DNA of 64,000 nt from Trichaptum fuscoviolaceum (GCA_910574455.1 CAJSYZ010000005.1:6820001-6884000); one strand, 5' to 3'. Positions 23,846 through 37,100 are shown, counted from the stretch's first letter. Numbers and translations: made by a program. The notes: generated by a model from the letters alone, not told the origin.

Positions 23846-25551
23846 GTGCAAGTCCAAAAGCCACCCCCACCTCCGCCGTCGCGACCGAAGCCGAAAGTCA
23901 AGACGGAGCCAAATGCAGGGAAGCCGCTGGTGAAGCTCGAGCCGAAGTCTGAGATCAAGGTCAAGGGCTCCGGGTCGTCTTTGGCCTCGACGTTCACGGC
24001 TGTCAGAGGCGAGGACGCGCCGTACCAGGAGTTCAAGCTGATGAGCTGCGACAGGCATGGGTGGCGATACGACATGATGAAGTTTGACTCGCGAAAACCG
24101 GTCGACATCAGTACGTGGGCACGGCCCGTGAAGCTCAACCGCAAGGAGCTGCGCCGTGACCCTACTGGTGAGGGTGTGGGCGGCGTCGGCTCGCTGGTGC
24201 CCATGAAGCCAATATTAGGGGCAGATGGGAAGCCCGTCATTAGTGCAGATGGACGCATAGTCATGGTTGATGCAGAGGAGCGGCCGATCCACAACGAGAC
24301 GATCTCGCAGAAAGGGAAGGATGTCAGACAAAGACAATGACAAGCGGAAACGCAAGTTTCAGAAGAAGACCATGCAGGTGTTCCTGGTGCCCGAGCACAT
24401 CCGGAAGATGCGTCGAGAGGAACGGTATCCCTGGGTCGCGGAGGACGGGACGGGCAGTGAGGTGTGGGTGGGAAGGATGGAGGAGGCCGCGAAAAGCGAG
24501 ATGCACGCGCTGTTCATGCCCGCAGCGGACCAGGCGTTCAAGGTCGTGTCCGCGCGCCGGTGGTACAAGCTTCAGAAGCGTCGGGAGACGTACCAGATCG
24601 TGCCGAGCCTCGAGGAGGCAGAGAAGCTGAAGGCAAAGATGGAGAAGAATCGCAAGATGGACCGTTGGTCGATGCGCTCGCGCAGTAATGCGGCAAATGG
24701 CATCTCTGTGCCGATCACGGTCGGTGCGACGACGGGCGCGAGTCTTGTATATGACATTGGTGGCAGGTCGCTGGGCCCCGGGGTGAGGAGACTGAAGACT
24801 GTAGACTCGAAGATGCGTGGGCTGTTCGAGGAAGACGATGAACAAGGTGCTGTAACGTCCGGAGACGGGAAAGAGACAGAGGGGGCGAGGGCGACTTGGA
24901 TGAGATGGAGTATAAAGAGGAGTTTGCGGATGATGAAGAGAGGATGGATGTTCAGGACACTCGTGACGAAGAGGCCAAGGAGATTGAAGTTTGTTCAGTT
25001 CTTTTTTCTTACAAAATTCAGCTAATCAGCTTTATTGTTTGTTCTTCAGGAATGTCTAAAGCGTGAATATCGCACGGCAAATAAGACACGAGAGGGTTAT
25101 ATAGACGAATCAGATGAAGATAAGGAAACAGAGCAACAGTTAACAGGTGCAAACAAGCAAATGAAGAAACTTGTCCGCATGATCGAGAAGAATGGCGCGT
25201 ACGATAGCAACAAAGATGAAATCCTTGCTCCCCCTCGGTATGCTCCTGCGCACTGTTTGACGTTTGTCTGCTGATAGTACTACTCGTAAGGCTGAGGAAG
25301 AGGAGGAAGACTAACTAGAAGTTATGGCTTCTGGTGTAGCCCAACAACAAACAACACAGCAGCAGCGGTCTGGCTCTCAAGGTCCGGCACCAACAGCAGC
25401 ACCCACACCAACACCTGGATCCAAACCCTCGTCCCGCCCACCCTCCAGACCGCCCTCACGCACCACGTTCTCTCGCGTCTACACAAATCAAGACAGAACC
25501 GGCACCAACGCCGCCGTGCCGAGTGTCAGTGTCAGCGGACAGTGTCGTTGA
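23846..25551 (+). pseudogene. tfg1: TFIIF alpha subunit (RAP74/Tfg1)-like pseudogene
   Basis: Three frames in succession match the large subunit of general transcription factor TFIIF. The first (23846-24340) has a Pro/Lys-rich start, then EFKLMSCDRHGWRYDMMKFD and RPVKLNRKELRRDP. The second (from about 24325) has QVFLVPEHIRKMRREERYPW, FKVVSARRWYKL and SLEEAEKLKAKME, the winged dimerisation region. The third (from about 24890) has the acidic stretch DEMEYKEEFADDEERMD, then a spliced Lys-rich exon with TREGYIDESDED. Two single-base frame changes (near 24320 and 24885) break the reading frame. A Ser/Pro/Thr-rich tail (25324-25551) ends in a premature TGA. Introns are retained. The family stabilises Pol II at promoters; this copy should not make full-length protein. 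Confidence 0.82.
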
Positions 25552-25714
25552 GAAGCGCGCATCCTCCCCCTCCGCGCCCGCCGATGCCGACGCTGAAAGG
25601 CAGTGGGAGCCGGTGACGAGCCCGCTCGTGGGTGGGCAGCAAGTTCTTAGTTTACTTATTATTGTACTTAATTTGTGCTTATAATATTATCATCTACTTA
25701 TATTAACTGAATGA

Positions 25715-25770
25715 CTGAATGATTGAACTGCCTGACTGACTGACCGGACTGACTGACTGACTGAAGCACT
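25715..25770 (+). repeat. (CTGA)n-like simple repeat
   Basis: Tandem CTGA/GACT units, slightly interrupted, lying inside the right terminal region of the candidate gene-capture element. Confidence 0.85.
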
Positions 25771-25789
25771 GATTTAAGTCAACATCACT

Positions 25790-25930
25790 GATTTCAGTAA
25801 GCCGCTCCTGAATAATGGGAGGACATGCATGAATAAGTGAAGCTTGCCTTATTTAAGACTTCAGTCTCTCAGGACCTTTAAGTGACACTTAAGTCACTTT
25901 CAGCAGAAAGTAGTTTTCCTGATGTTGTGG
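25790..25930 (-). repeat. dispersed repeat R2, copy 1 (element end)
   Basis: Read on the minus strand from 25930, this 130-nt block matches 43735-43865 on the plus strand at roughly 90 percent by eye. Shared runs include CTTTCTGCTGAAAGTGACTT, GAGAGACTGAAGTCTTAAAT and CATGCATGTCCTCCCATTAT. It forms the right end of the element at 21133-25930. Confidence 0.85.
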
Positions 25931-28900
25931 TTTAGGCCAGGAACAACGGAATTAGTGTTGACATGAACATTTTGACACTTGTATTGCAAGCATCTGAGCA
26001 ATCTGAACGGTTGTTAGCCTGTTCAAACTTGAAGGCGCGCGTCCCTGAGCCTTATACAAGTTGCAAATTGTAAGCAAATATACTGACTTGAGCAGTCACT
26101 AGATTGTGTTTGTACTACATATATCTGGTTATTCATGGGGTTATCGGCTTTCTGCATGGCGTGGAGAAGAGACTTACATCTCATGTAGTATCTGAAATCA
26201 TCGCACATTTTTCTCCCGTGCCATGTTTTCGATGACTCGGTGCGGTCTTCCGAAGTGACCGGCCGGAGCCGGCCGACCCAATTCAGAATGAAAGGAAGAT
26301 CCGGGGAAGCAAAAGCAACCGGTGGGGAAATAAGCGAGAGAACGGGTAGTAGTTCGGCAGCATAAGAGCGGGAGGAGCTGTGGTTTTAGAGACGTAAGTC
26401 TTATCTCCAGCCAACCGAATGAAGAATTCGCATCCTGTACTTTCGACATGAGGTCAACAGTACGTGGATCGTCCTTCTGGAAAAAAAAAGAAATTAGTAT
26501 CTTTTGAAAGTTACATGTCAACCGACTTCCGACCAATATTGAGGGGAACCGAGACAGAAAAAAGTGTGGAAATGAATTATGTCCTATAGCGTCAGGTTCG
26601 GGGTCCCCAACGTCATCTCAGTTGCTTAAATCTGAAACGAAAGGGATTCAGACTGACTTTTAAGCAGGAAAATTGTTTCGACGCCATCAACATAAGACCG
26701 TTCTTAGCGATACATAATGATATTCTTAATCGGAACCTGAGCTATCCGCTTTCTTCCATAGGAATACTTCATGTTTGTTGAAAGCTAAGACCTGATGATC
26801 TATAGACTATAGGTATAGTCTCAGCGATGTCAAATGTTCAAGATACTTCAAGTTATTCGGTAGAGGGGCTCGGCTTTGCGTTGTCTGGTTCCCAAACTCA
26901 TTAATGGAACAGACATACTGTGTGTGGTAGAGGAAGGCAGTGGTTATGCAAGTTCCTATTTGAGATGTTGCCCTGATTCTCTTCTTTCATAATTCGGAAC
27001 TTCGGGAAGGAATTCAAAGAGATGCGAAGAGGAAGAGTAGGCGTCAGACAAGAGCACCGTAGTCAGTTAATCAATCTCCAGAGAATAACAGCAGAAAGTA
27101 TTGAGCCCAAAAGTCACAGCAACGAAAGCTCCACTAAAGCGCTACCTTTGTCTATGGAGTCAGAGAAGTTTTATTTGAAATGGGTATCGGGAGCGTACTG
27201 ATATGGTTTGGAAGTAAAGTGCGAAGCAGTCCGGTGTTCTTTTGAATATGCTGCTTAGCGACAGTGCCTGGCATCGAGTAAGTATTCAATTTTATTCAAG
27301 TTTTCAGCGAGGGTGAGATTGACTTAGCTGACGCCGAGCATTAATTATGTTTAGAATTTGAGTTGCGGCAGACGCCGAGACTGAATGAATATTCGAGCTG
27401 TTTGTTGCGCAAGGGACGGTACTAATGGCTATGGTAAGGGACGAATTCATCCGCTTCCCCACACTATATTGTGGCGTTGTTAGTAAAGTCGTGCCATGTT
27501 CTAGTATTCACATGTGAAGTATCCGGCTATACGAAGGACTGGATATACAACTATCACCGCAAGTTGCGATAGGTCGGACTATGACTCAACGGCGTTAGCC
27601 TTCCACGTTCAGCGAAATCAAAAGAGACGATGAACAACTCACACCGAGGTGTTCTTCACAGAATGTTGCGTGATGATGCGGGATGGTTTGAACTTCGTGT
27701 ACACATGTGCGAAACTGCGTGCGTTCGGATTCAACACTGAAGAAGGACGGAGACTATATGGCGAATATACGTATGTATAGCGAGAACAGCATAAGGGAAT
27801 TGCCAGAGTATGGTTATGGACGGCTATCCGGGAGGTATAAATCGAAATATCGATGCTTCCAGGCGAGCCAATGGTAAACAGCTTCCTAGGGCGCAGTGAT
27901 GAGTCGAAGATCAAGGGGCATCAGGGGATAGCTACACTGGGCACAGTTTAATGCCAACAAGGTTGTGGGGGAGTCGTTGCTGGCAAGGAGAAAGATATAC
28001 ATAGTATCTGTACCCCCGAGTGATTCGTATGTGTAGATGAACAAGCGAGAATGCGAGTTAGAGCTCGGAAGCTGAAGAGGATGAAGGATGGGCCAGAAGT
28101 ACGATGAAACCTTGAGCGGCGGCACCCAAGGTGATCTGTTGTGTCCCAGAGAGTAAATGAAGCCTGGCCCATTGATTTCTTCTTCTCCTGGAGCGTTCTA
28201 GTCCACCTAAGGATGTCATAAGTTGCTTGAGTACGTTCCCGGGAGTTAACTAGCTCTCACCGTGACGCTTGGCCAATTAATCCTGGTCCGTACAGTAGTA
28301 AGGCCCGCACCTCTTCGAAATTCGAGCTAAATTGTGCCACTAGTAGCCATCACTTCATTACTTTCATACCATTCTCTGCAGCATACTTTCGCTTTGTCGA
28401 AGCTACTGTAGTTTGTCCGTTCTTGAGATCGTCATGAGGAGGAAGACAAGCAAATATCGTCGAGGGGTTGAAGTTGAAGTCCGGAGCTTTCCCTTTCGGG
28501 AGTACAGTAGTGTACTATAATAAGAGTGCGAACGGTTCTCTGACTCTTTTGCTTGAACTTCGTCGGCGTCACCAACAAGGGCTTAGCTCACCTTGCATCA
28601 CGAACAACGACCATATGAGCTTTTCCTGCCTTTAGACCTACGAATCCCCCCTTTTGCTGTGCTCTCTGGAAAGGATGAACGTCCTCTGCCACACGTCCTC
28701 TCATCTGGAGATTATTCGCAACAGAAACAACGAAATCCCCGAGAATCATATGTTAACGGGCGAAGGAGCAAATGATCAGAAAGAAACAATATCAGGTGCG
28801 TTCTGTTATTTTACATCACTCGTATGTTGAAAGAATTGACACGTTTCAGGCCAGGCGTCGGCGTCTCCACCACGGAAAAATGATTTCGGTCACAAGCGCA

Positions 28901-31900
28901 GGTCATCCTACCTTTATTCTACCGAATAACATTGCACTCGTGATGCTTTGGAGAGCAGCTGAGCTTCGACATTCACTCATGGCCGTCGGGAACGCTATAT
29001 GTGGCCGCGTCTAGTCTGCAATGGTCACGATGAACGTTTTCGGAGGCCGAGTTGCATCATGTGAGGGATACGTATAAAATGCTGTGGCTTGGGGCTGCAT
29101 TTCGGCCCTTGCATCCTCTCTTCATGCTCGAGCATCTGCGTATTGGCTTTCTGCAGCCTCCAGGACGCCGATGACAGCGATATGCAGGACGTGATATCAT
29201 TGGACTTGTTGTGGTGAAGTGATGAAGGTGCGGTGCGGGTAGTGTGGTGTGGTGTTTAGTGCGGGTTTGAGAGGATGGTCAAAGGTAAGTAGGTCGCTCA
29301 ATCATCTTTGGACGCATTGCATTGCATGTGTGCGTTCTCCTTTCCTCTTCCTTCTTTCCCCGATTAACTTCTAAATTCTCAAATCTGATGTGACATACTA
29401 TGGCGGCGCGAGTACAAATATGAACGCCACTCTTTGTGTTCATACATGCTGACTCCGCGTTCGCAACTGTGTATCATCTATACCTTCTGTCTGCCTTTAG
29501 TCTGGTCATATTCCTGAGGAAACATCTCATTCACGCGAAGCCAAATTTAGACTGCAGTCTCACTACTATCGTCTCCCGAGGCGTTTTGGATTGTATACAT
29601 CATTGAATTCTCTCTCGGGCTTCATACTTAGTGTCGAGGAGTTATCCAATGTTGCAATCAAACCCAAGCGGCAATTCGGTTCCTCTTGACATTGTTTCAC
29701 TTTCGTGCTGAAGTCATCTCGAGCGTTTAATCTTCGCTCCAGTGACCTCCTGCTAGAAGACTCTCCGACTCACGGCATCCTATCATTGACTCGACCGGTA
29801 TTCATTCTTTACCTCTTTATCGGGCCGTGATGTTGAAGGTCGACCTGTTCGGTCGGACCGAGTGTCTAACAGCCACGGTTTGTGTAGAGTCCCCTGATCA
29901 CTGCAAGCTGCAATAATTATCTATGCAGCATCCGTTCATCGAGTATCTGCTTCATGTGTCATAATGCTGCGCAGATGGAACGAGACTCCAAGGGACCCCG
30001 TATCGCCATGATATTCTTATCATCTCCATAAGAGTGCATGCACTTCGAATTTTCTGCTCTCATTAACTTAACGAAGATGAAGATCCGACAAACTCGAAAA
30101 TGTGCAATGGATGGACCCTGAACTCATCGCTTTCTTTTCTTTTCTCTCTTACCGCGGACGTATCTTCGATCTTCATAGAAGATACGAGGCTTTGTGCATT
30201 TCAACCGCGTCGATATTTCGGAGGCGTTTTACGAGCCTGCTTTACGAGCCAGCCGTGAACCCTCGACGTAGTCTAACGAGCAGCCATGCATATCGGACGC
30301 TGAGTCCGAAAGATAGAAGGTTAGTGTTCCTGCGGACCCGTTAACGGCACGTACTTACCTTCTTCTCTGATGATCTTTCACTTTTAGCCCTTGCACACGA
30401 TCCTTAATTCACCCCGCAGGCAGCCTCGTTGTTCGGTCCCTCTATACACATTTGGATTGCAGTGCTGCTGGTGAAGGCTGACTATGAGACCCGAGTGCCA
30501 CGGCTTCAATAATTTGCCAAGCGGAGTGGGTTAACGATGAATTCTCGGACAGGGTCCCATCAGTGCGTTCGCTTTCATTATTTTCGTTTGAGGCTCTTGC
30601 TTATCTTCGTAACTTGCCTTCCTTCTCACGAATAAGGAGTGATAGTGGGAAGCATCGGGTGTGTGAAATGCGCCACCGATCAACACGTTTGTGTTACTCA
30701 CTACTCCCTTCCGTTCATGAAGAGCGCCCACTTGAACGTAAAACGCTGGAATATGACTCCGCCTTGTGCTTTTGCCAAGGTCGCGTCGTGATAAACCCGC
30801 TCACTGCAAGAAGTAGGCATTGCGGTCGACGGATACCGTGTTTCCTCGCTGTAGCATCGCCCAATTGCCGCATCAGCCTCCCGCGCAGATATCGGGCGGG
30901 GAAACTGACATTGCCAGATCAAATATCCTTGTCGGGATGTTTAGCGTTACCCTCGCAATGTGCGCTCTTCGCCCTCCGCTATGTCCCGCTTAAAGTCCGC
31001 GGATCGTCCGAAATACACGTGCGTTGTTCCCATACAATCGTCGACCTGATTCTGTTGTCTCCCAGAAGATCTGCGCAGAGCTTCCGATCAGGAGATTGCA
31101 TTGGAACTCCTTGGCGAGAATATCAAATTCCTCGGACTCATATCATCGCATTGCTGGAACTGGACGATTCGCTATTATTATCAGGACGAAAGCCATCCGT
31201 TGTCCTTTCAAACACACGACAATAGTGATGAAGAACGTCGGTGCACTGGTGTACGTCTTATCGCTTTGAATGGCAATGCGACCACTCTTGTCCTCGCCTG
31301 GCCCTTTACAGTCATCGATCAGTTTCGAATTCTACAGGCCCTCCGACGTTTACAGTACTTCTCCCGTACTTGATTGTTCCGAGAGCCTGGTCGAGTTTTA
31401 CCGCAGCGCCTGTCCGGAAAACCCGGCAGTGCATATCTGCTGCGCTGTAACTCGAGTTTGCCCGCCGGTTTATGTGTGGACGCTTACTCAGTCAGGTATG
31501 CGACTTCCTGGTGATTCTGATACAGTTCAGGTTGGCACAGTCGGGGGTCCTGGAACAGCTTCTGCGGCGTCGATTGGTCGATGTGAGTTACTTGGCGGGG
31601 CGCTTGCCGGTATCTTCCTGTTCGCCTTCGTGTTGGAAGGCAATAATGTTACCCTCATCATCATTGCTTTCGGAGTGAGCGTCAACGGATGATCCTACAT
31701 CTAAGTTATCCTTCGTCACCGACCTTTCTCCCCTGGAATATCCAACGCACATGGATGACGAGTAGGCTGGTGCGCTCGCTGCGCTTCTTAATATGCCGTG
31801 CGTGATCGACAGGTCCTTCGCAGCTCCTGGTCTCCGCCATATTTATGTACACGGCATCTATTGCACCAGCTATCTGCGCTTCTGCTCTCCGTCTGTGCGT

Positions 31901-33099
31901 TTGCGCGCGGGCCCGCATCTCTTATCACATCATGGGAGGCAACCACGTTTTACCGCTCACCCGATCTTTCAGTGCATCTTGAAAGATGGAGCGCACAAAT
32001 CCGCGGGCGTGCGCGATGTGCATGCCCTTCGACGGCCGGTTTTGGGTATTCGGACGCAATACAGAGACATTGTTCTGGCAGGATCCATCTGTCCTTTGAT
32101 ACTGAGCGGCGGACGGCTCTTTGTTCTGATATTACAACACGCTTTCCTTCTCTCTGCACTTCGTCGTAGCGCCCATCTCGCTGCTCGGGCGGCTTTCTCT
32201 ATTAACCGGTCCGGTTGGCTGGTCTGTCTTGCTGGCGCAAAGGAGCCTGACGAACGAGGTGAGCCAATAACCTCAAGGTTTGCAATCAACTGTGCTAAAT
32301 GCAGGCAGATGTCCAAGGCTTCCTCTGTGAAGCGGCTGCACCCGATTGAACGAACGAGCTTCTAGCTTCTACACTATAACACTTTCCCCTTTATCCCTCC
32401 AGAGTCCCCCCTATCCTCGTTCTTCTCCTTCGCCCTTCCCCGCACTTGTCCCAATACCTCCGGAACGGGTCGAACTTCTGGTTCCTACATTTTATGTAAA
32501 AGAGCGCGCGGATCACGGCTGGCGATCCTCCTTCGAATGTGAGGGATGAACATATAAACCGAGATCCCCCAATCAATTGACATTCCTGCATCAGCTGCTC
32601 ACCAGCCGCATACCGTTACTAATTCATGGATTCAGCATCACCAAGAATGAGAGGCCGTCCAAGTCGAATGTTATTTCTGGCAGTGCTTGGTGAAGTGGAG
32701 GGAGTTATGAATAGTGAACTGGTTCTTCTACATTGAATGTCCGAAGGACCGACGAGATCGATCCATGTGGATTTGACTTCTTTGTTTGAGATCCTCGCAC
32801 TGATAAGTTCTTATTTTTCTGATGAACGCAGTACAAATTGCTTAGAGGGTCAAAGGGACGCCAGTTGTCTACTTACGTCTTACTTGAACTCATCGTCCGC
32901 GCACCGGACACACAGCTAATTTCAGACCTGACGACGGAGTCTATGTAGTGTATAATAACTGATTGTCCGCGTCACCGGATCAGCGGATTAATTCATATAA
33001 GTAATCTATCCATTTCCTCCTGCAATTAAAGGACGGCCGGCGCATGTTTGTACATTTAGATTTCAAGAAAATGCCCTTCAGCTGGATAGAGCATTGGGC
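25931..33099. other. 7.2 kb with no recognisable gene
   Basis: Frames up to 220 codons occur on both strands (for example 30563-31225 and 31793-32365, plus), but they overlap each other in several frames and none shows family motifs or consistent introns. A hydrophobic stretch around 31580-31690 could be a worn membrane-protein exon. I treat the region as non-coding or decayed. Confidence 0.45.
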
Positions 33100-33930
33100 G
33101 CACTACTTCCAAGTTAACGTACAAAAGCAGAGAAAGAAAGGAATTTGAGACATGCGCGATCTGTGCGTGAGGCGAGGATAAAAAGAATGATATATATGAA
33201 GAAGAAGAAAAAACCTATATTCTGTTCAGAAATACACCAATTTCGAGATAATTTTCTTCGGGAGATATGAGAGAGGGAGCAGATGGAGAGACAGAGGTAT
33301 AGATGCAGTCGATCGATATTATAATAGGTCGGAAGCATTATGAATGAAATCGGAAAAAAAAATGAGGAGGTGATTGATGAGTGAGAGAGTATAACCGATT
33401 TTGAAATGGGGTAGCGGGGAGAGGATCAAGGATACAGTTGTGAGGAGGATCAGAAGCATTGTCGAATATGTGCGGATGCTTGATATGAAGACAGACGGCG
33501 AAAAGGGCAGAGAGAAAAATGACAAGAAAAGGTGAGGGGACACGAAAACGCAGTCATAGATGTATACATGAAATGGGGGCGATTGATTAATAGTTAAATG
33601 GGAAAGGGTACGAAGAGGCGAATATAAACCGGGCAAGACTCGGTCCCTAAAAAGAGGGAGAGGAAAGAAAGACAGCAAGACCATTTTGTGCCCAGAGAGA
33701 GCCAGACGGAGAGGTCGAAGAAAAAAAGAGAGAAAGTGGGCAAGGAGAGAGAAGTGAGGAGCGGAGAACAAGATGCGGTGTAGGGACGTGGGGTTCGTTG
33801 TTCCGTTCGTCAAGTGGCCGTGGTCGTAAACGAAGAAAATAGATAGGATATGATATAGAGAGAAAATGGACGGTGCAAAGAAGGAGGAGGTGAGACAGCA
33901 ATTAAACTCGTTGGGATTGATTTTGCGGCG
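33100..33930 (-). other. strand-biased purine/pyrimidine tract downstream of the bHLH gene
   Basis: Over about 800 nt the plus strand is strongly rich in A and G and the minus strand in C and T. This leaves long open but meaningless frames on the minus strand that are rich in Leu, Ser, Phe and Pro. It lies just 3' of the minus-strand bHLH gene and may be its long CU-rich 3' UTR or flank. Confidence 0.55.
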
Positions 33931-34187
33931 ACTGTAACGGTGTACGGTGAATGGCGGATGTCTTCAGACATTATCATAATGTGTCGCTCTTTTTCTTTAT
34001 TTCGGCATCCTCCTGGATCAGCACGGGAGGGACACCATTTTTCTCAAAGGATGGATGATGGACTGTTCGTTCGTCAAAGCGAGGGGAGGTCGAGGCATTC
34101 TGGATCGACACGGAAGCGCTCTCCCTCTCTCCCCAAAACTTCTTCGCCCAGGAACCCTCGCGGATTCGCGTGAATAGAGGAGTATAT

Positions 34188-37100
34188 TCACATCTCCATC
34201 GACGCGCTCTCCTCCTTCACCGCAACCAGCCGGTTCCCCGCGTCGCCGCCAATCCGCCCAAACCGGTCCTTCCGCCCCCTCTCTCCTCTCTCCCGCTCCC
34301 TCTGGCTCTGGGGTTGGTTCGCGCTCTGGTTCTCCTGCTCGTTGCTGCCGTGGCCGTGGCCGTTGGCAGACCCCTGCTCGCCGCTCCCCTCCGGCGACTC
34401 CAGATCCCCGTCGCTCAGCGCGCTGCTCGGCCCCGGGGACGCACTCGCTCCACGCGCGTGAGACGCAGACCGTAGGTGCTTCAGATGCTTCCCGTTCCCG
34501 TTCGTCAACATGCCACCCGGCCGCGAGAGACTGCGCTCGTGCTCGCGGTCCTCCGCAAGGTCCATCCCGGGCCCATACCCCTCCAGGCCGTCCATCCCGT
34601 CCATCCCGTCCATCTCCATCTCCGTGCCCTCATCCATCGGCTCCAGGGATCCGAACCCCGCGCCGCCGCCGCCGAAGCCGGAGACAGGCAGGTAGGACGC
34701 GTCGTCCCCGAAGGTATGCAGCGTCAGGACGTCGTCCCCGAACATCCCCTGCTCCGGCCCGTCCCCCTGCGCACCACCCATCCCCAGCCCGAGGCCCTGC
34801 GCATTCAGCTCCTCACCATTCGCCCGCGCATGCGAAGCGGCAGGGGAGTGTGATCCGCCCGCGCCGCCCAGGCTCAGGCCAGGTAAACTGGGCATCGCGA
34901 CGCCCTGCGTCGTCGGGTCCGGGCTGATCCCCGCGCGCGTGAGCTGCGTCTCCAAATCCCGGTTCCGCGCCGCCTGCGCATTCACAAGCTGCTGCAGGTA
35001 CCGGATGTACTCCACGCTCTTCCGCAGGATCATGCCCTTGTTCGCCTTCACCGCGCCCGCGCCTCCGTCCTTCCCCGCATTGTCTTTGTCTTTGCCGCCA
35101 GGACCAGACGACGAAGGGCCGTCCGGCGCAGGCGTGCCGTCCTCGTCGCCCGTCCCTGCCGACTTCTCGTCTTTGCCCGCAGCTCGGCCTTCCACATCGT
35201 CTGCAGAAGCGTTGTTTGCGTTCGCACCGGACGCTGGCGCGCTTGGGTCGAGCATGACCTCCGGGATGAGTGTTGCGAGTTCCGTGATCTTCTCGTTGAT
35301 GTTGTCCCGTCGCCGTCTCTCCACGGCGTTGTGCGACTCGCGTCGGCGCCGCCGCTTTTCCGAGACGATCGCGGCTCTGTTATCATTCAGCATACAAGAT
35401 CTCAAATTAAGTATTAAAAGTAGAAACACTCACTGCTTCGACACGGGATCCTGCGGCGGACTCTCGCTCTTTCCCCCCCTTCCCCCGCCTCCTGCTCCAG
35501 GGACCGGACCAGCTCCAGCTCCACCCAGATTGCCCATCCCGCCCAAAGACAACGATCCACCCATACCGTGCAACGTCGTCTCCTTCGGCGAGATGCCCAT
35601 CGAGCCCGCCCCGCCGCCCGGCGTGCCGAACTGGCCATACGGCCCATGTGCATGCTGGCCATAGCTCTCCGGCGTGGGGAGCCCAAACTCGTTTTGTGCG
35701 TGAGTATGCACGTTCGGGTTGTTGTTGTTGTTATGAGCAGCGGAGGCGCCGGTCGGGGGTAGGAACCACCCACTCGCACTCCCCACACCCATGCCCATGC
35801 TCATGCCCAGCGGCGAGCCCGGGTGCATCATCCCCAGCGGTGGCGGCGGGCCATTCATGCCCATCCCGAGAGGCCCCAGCCCGATGGGCGTCAAAGGCGT
35901 CAGCGAGCTCCCGAGGCTAGAGAAGCTGCTCGGTGCGCCCCCTGGAGGACCCTGTTGCGCGCCCGTCGGGGTGTTCAGGGACATGCCCGCCATGCCACCT
36001 ACGCCAATCCCCAATGGACTTGCTGGACCTACTCGAGGCCCATTGGGATTAGGGTTATTTAGGAGAGTGCCTCCCGGGATGGTGATCGCGCTCGGCCGAT
36101 GGTGTGCCTGCGACTGCGATGGCGGTGACGCACTCAAGGAAGTTATAGACGGGCTCGCCAGCCCTCCTTCTCGATCCCCAGTTTCTTGATTCTGCGTCGA
36201 AGAAGAGGAAGCAGACGCAAATTGATGGTGCTGATGTGGGCCTGCAGTGAAGCTGTCCCGACGCTTCGCCGCGCCTTTCGTCGTGCGCGTCGGACCGCCG
36301 GCCCCACCTGCGGGGTTCCCGCCGTTCGCGTTGTTCCCGGCCGCACCCTGCACACCCGACGCCGTGCCCGGCCGCACGCGCGAACGCGACCTCGAGGGCG
36401 AGCGTTGCTGCGAGTGTCGTGAGTGCATACGACCAGTGGGCGGCCTCGATCCACCCCCGCCTTGCTGCTGCTGCTGCTGAGGGGGAACAGCGCTGTTCAG
36501 CGCAGGTGTCCCAGGGGAGGGCGTCTCCCTCTCCCCCTCCCCTCCGCCAGAGCTCGCGCTAGCCGGACTGAAGGGGCCTCCTCCTCCGTAGGAGTGGAAT
36601 GACTCTGACAGGGACTGCTCGTGCTGTGGCTGGTGGTGTGCACCGGTGCCGAGCGGCGGGATTGTCGAATTGAAGTGCGCGGGGAACGCATCTCTCCCGC
36701 CGGCTCCTCCGCTCAAGGGTGGCGTGCCCGAGGACGGCCCGGACGACGAGAGGAAGTGCGGGTGCTGGAGATGGTGAGGGGTGAGATGGTGCAGCGCAGG
36801 ATGTGGATGCGGGTCAAACGGGCTAGGGGAGTGTCCCGCGCCAAGCCCGTGAGGGCCGTGCAGATGCGAGGTCGCGAGCGACGCGGGCTGCGAGATCGGT
36901 GGGAGTTCCGGGCGGTGAGAGGTATGCGGGAGGGAGAACGCATGTGCGCCAGGGCCGTACGCGGCCCCGGAGGTATAATGCGCAGACGGGGGCGCAGAGA
37001 TGTCGAAGATGTTGTGCGTCGGCCTGTACCCGTTGGCTGCGTTCGCGCCATGACCGTGGTGCTGGTGGTCGTACGGCGGCGTGCCCGCGTGCGTCGAGCG

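Larger units (their letters stand above)
21133..25930 (+). mobile_element. candidate gene-capturing DNA transposon with clf1 and TFIIF-alpha copies
   Basis: The left edge at 21133 begins CATCAGGGAAACTTCCTTCT and the right edge, read inward on the minus strand from 25930, begins CATCAGGAAAACTACTTTCT, so the segment is bounded by imperfect inverted motifs of about 20 nt. Both ends have subterminal arrays of short words (CAGTGCTC, AAGTG, TTTCAG, CTGA) of the kind seen inside CACTA-like ends. Between them lie two broken housekeeping genes in the same direction and no transposase, so the element would be non-autonomous. A target-site duplication is not obvious (at most TT at both borders). A third copy of the end motif occurs at 43735. 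The superfamily is unresolved. Confidence 0.5.

Noticed and set aside
21133..25930. Helitron as the source of the captured genes
   Set aside because: An end starting TC can be read at 21134, but both borders carry the same motif in inverted orientation and no CTRR hairpin end was found, so a terminal-inverted-repeat element fits better.
30563..32365. Plus-strand frames of up to 220 codons
   Set aside because: Three overlapping frames compete, none has a family motif or consistent introns; not called as genes.
33062..33135. tRNA-like stretch containing AGCTGGATAGAGCATTGGGC
   Set aside because: It resembles the 5' half of a tRNA with an A box, but no anticodon arm pairing or B-box (GGTTCGA-type) sequence follows.
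33319..33901. Long minus-strand frames of 84-164 codons
   Set aside because: They come from a pyrimidine-rich strand that lacks stop codons; the products are Leu/Ser/Phe/Pro-rich without any motif.
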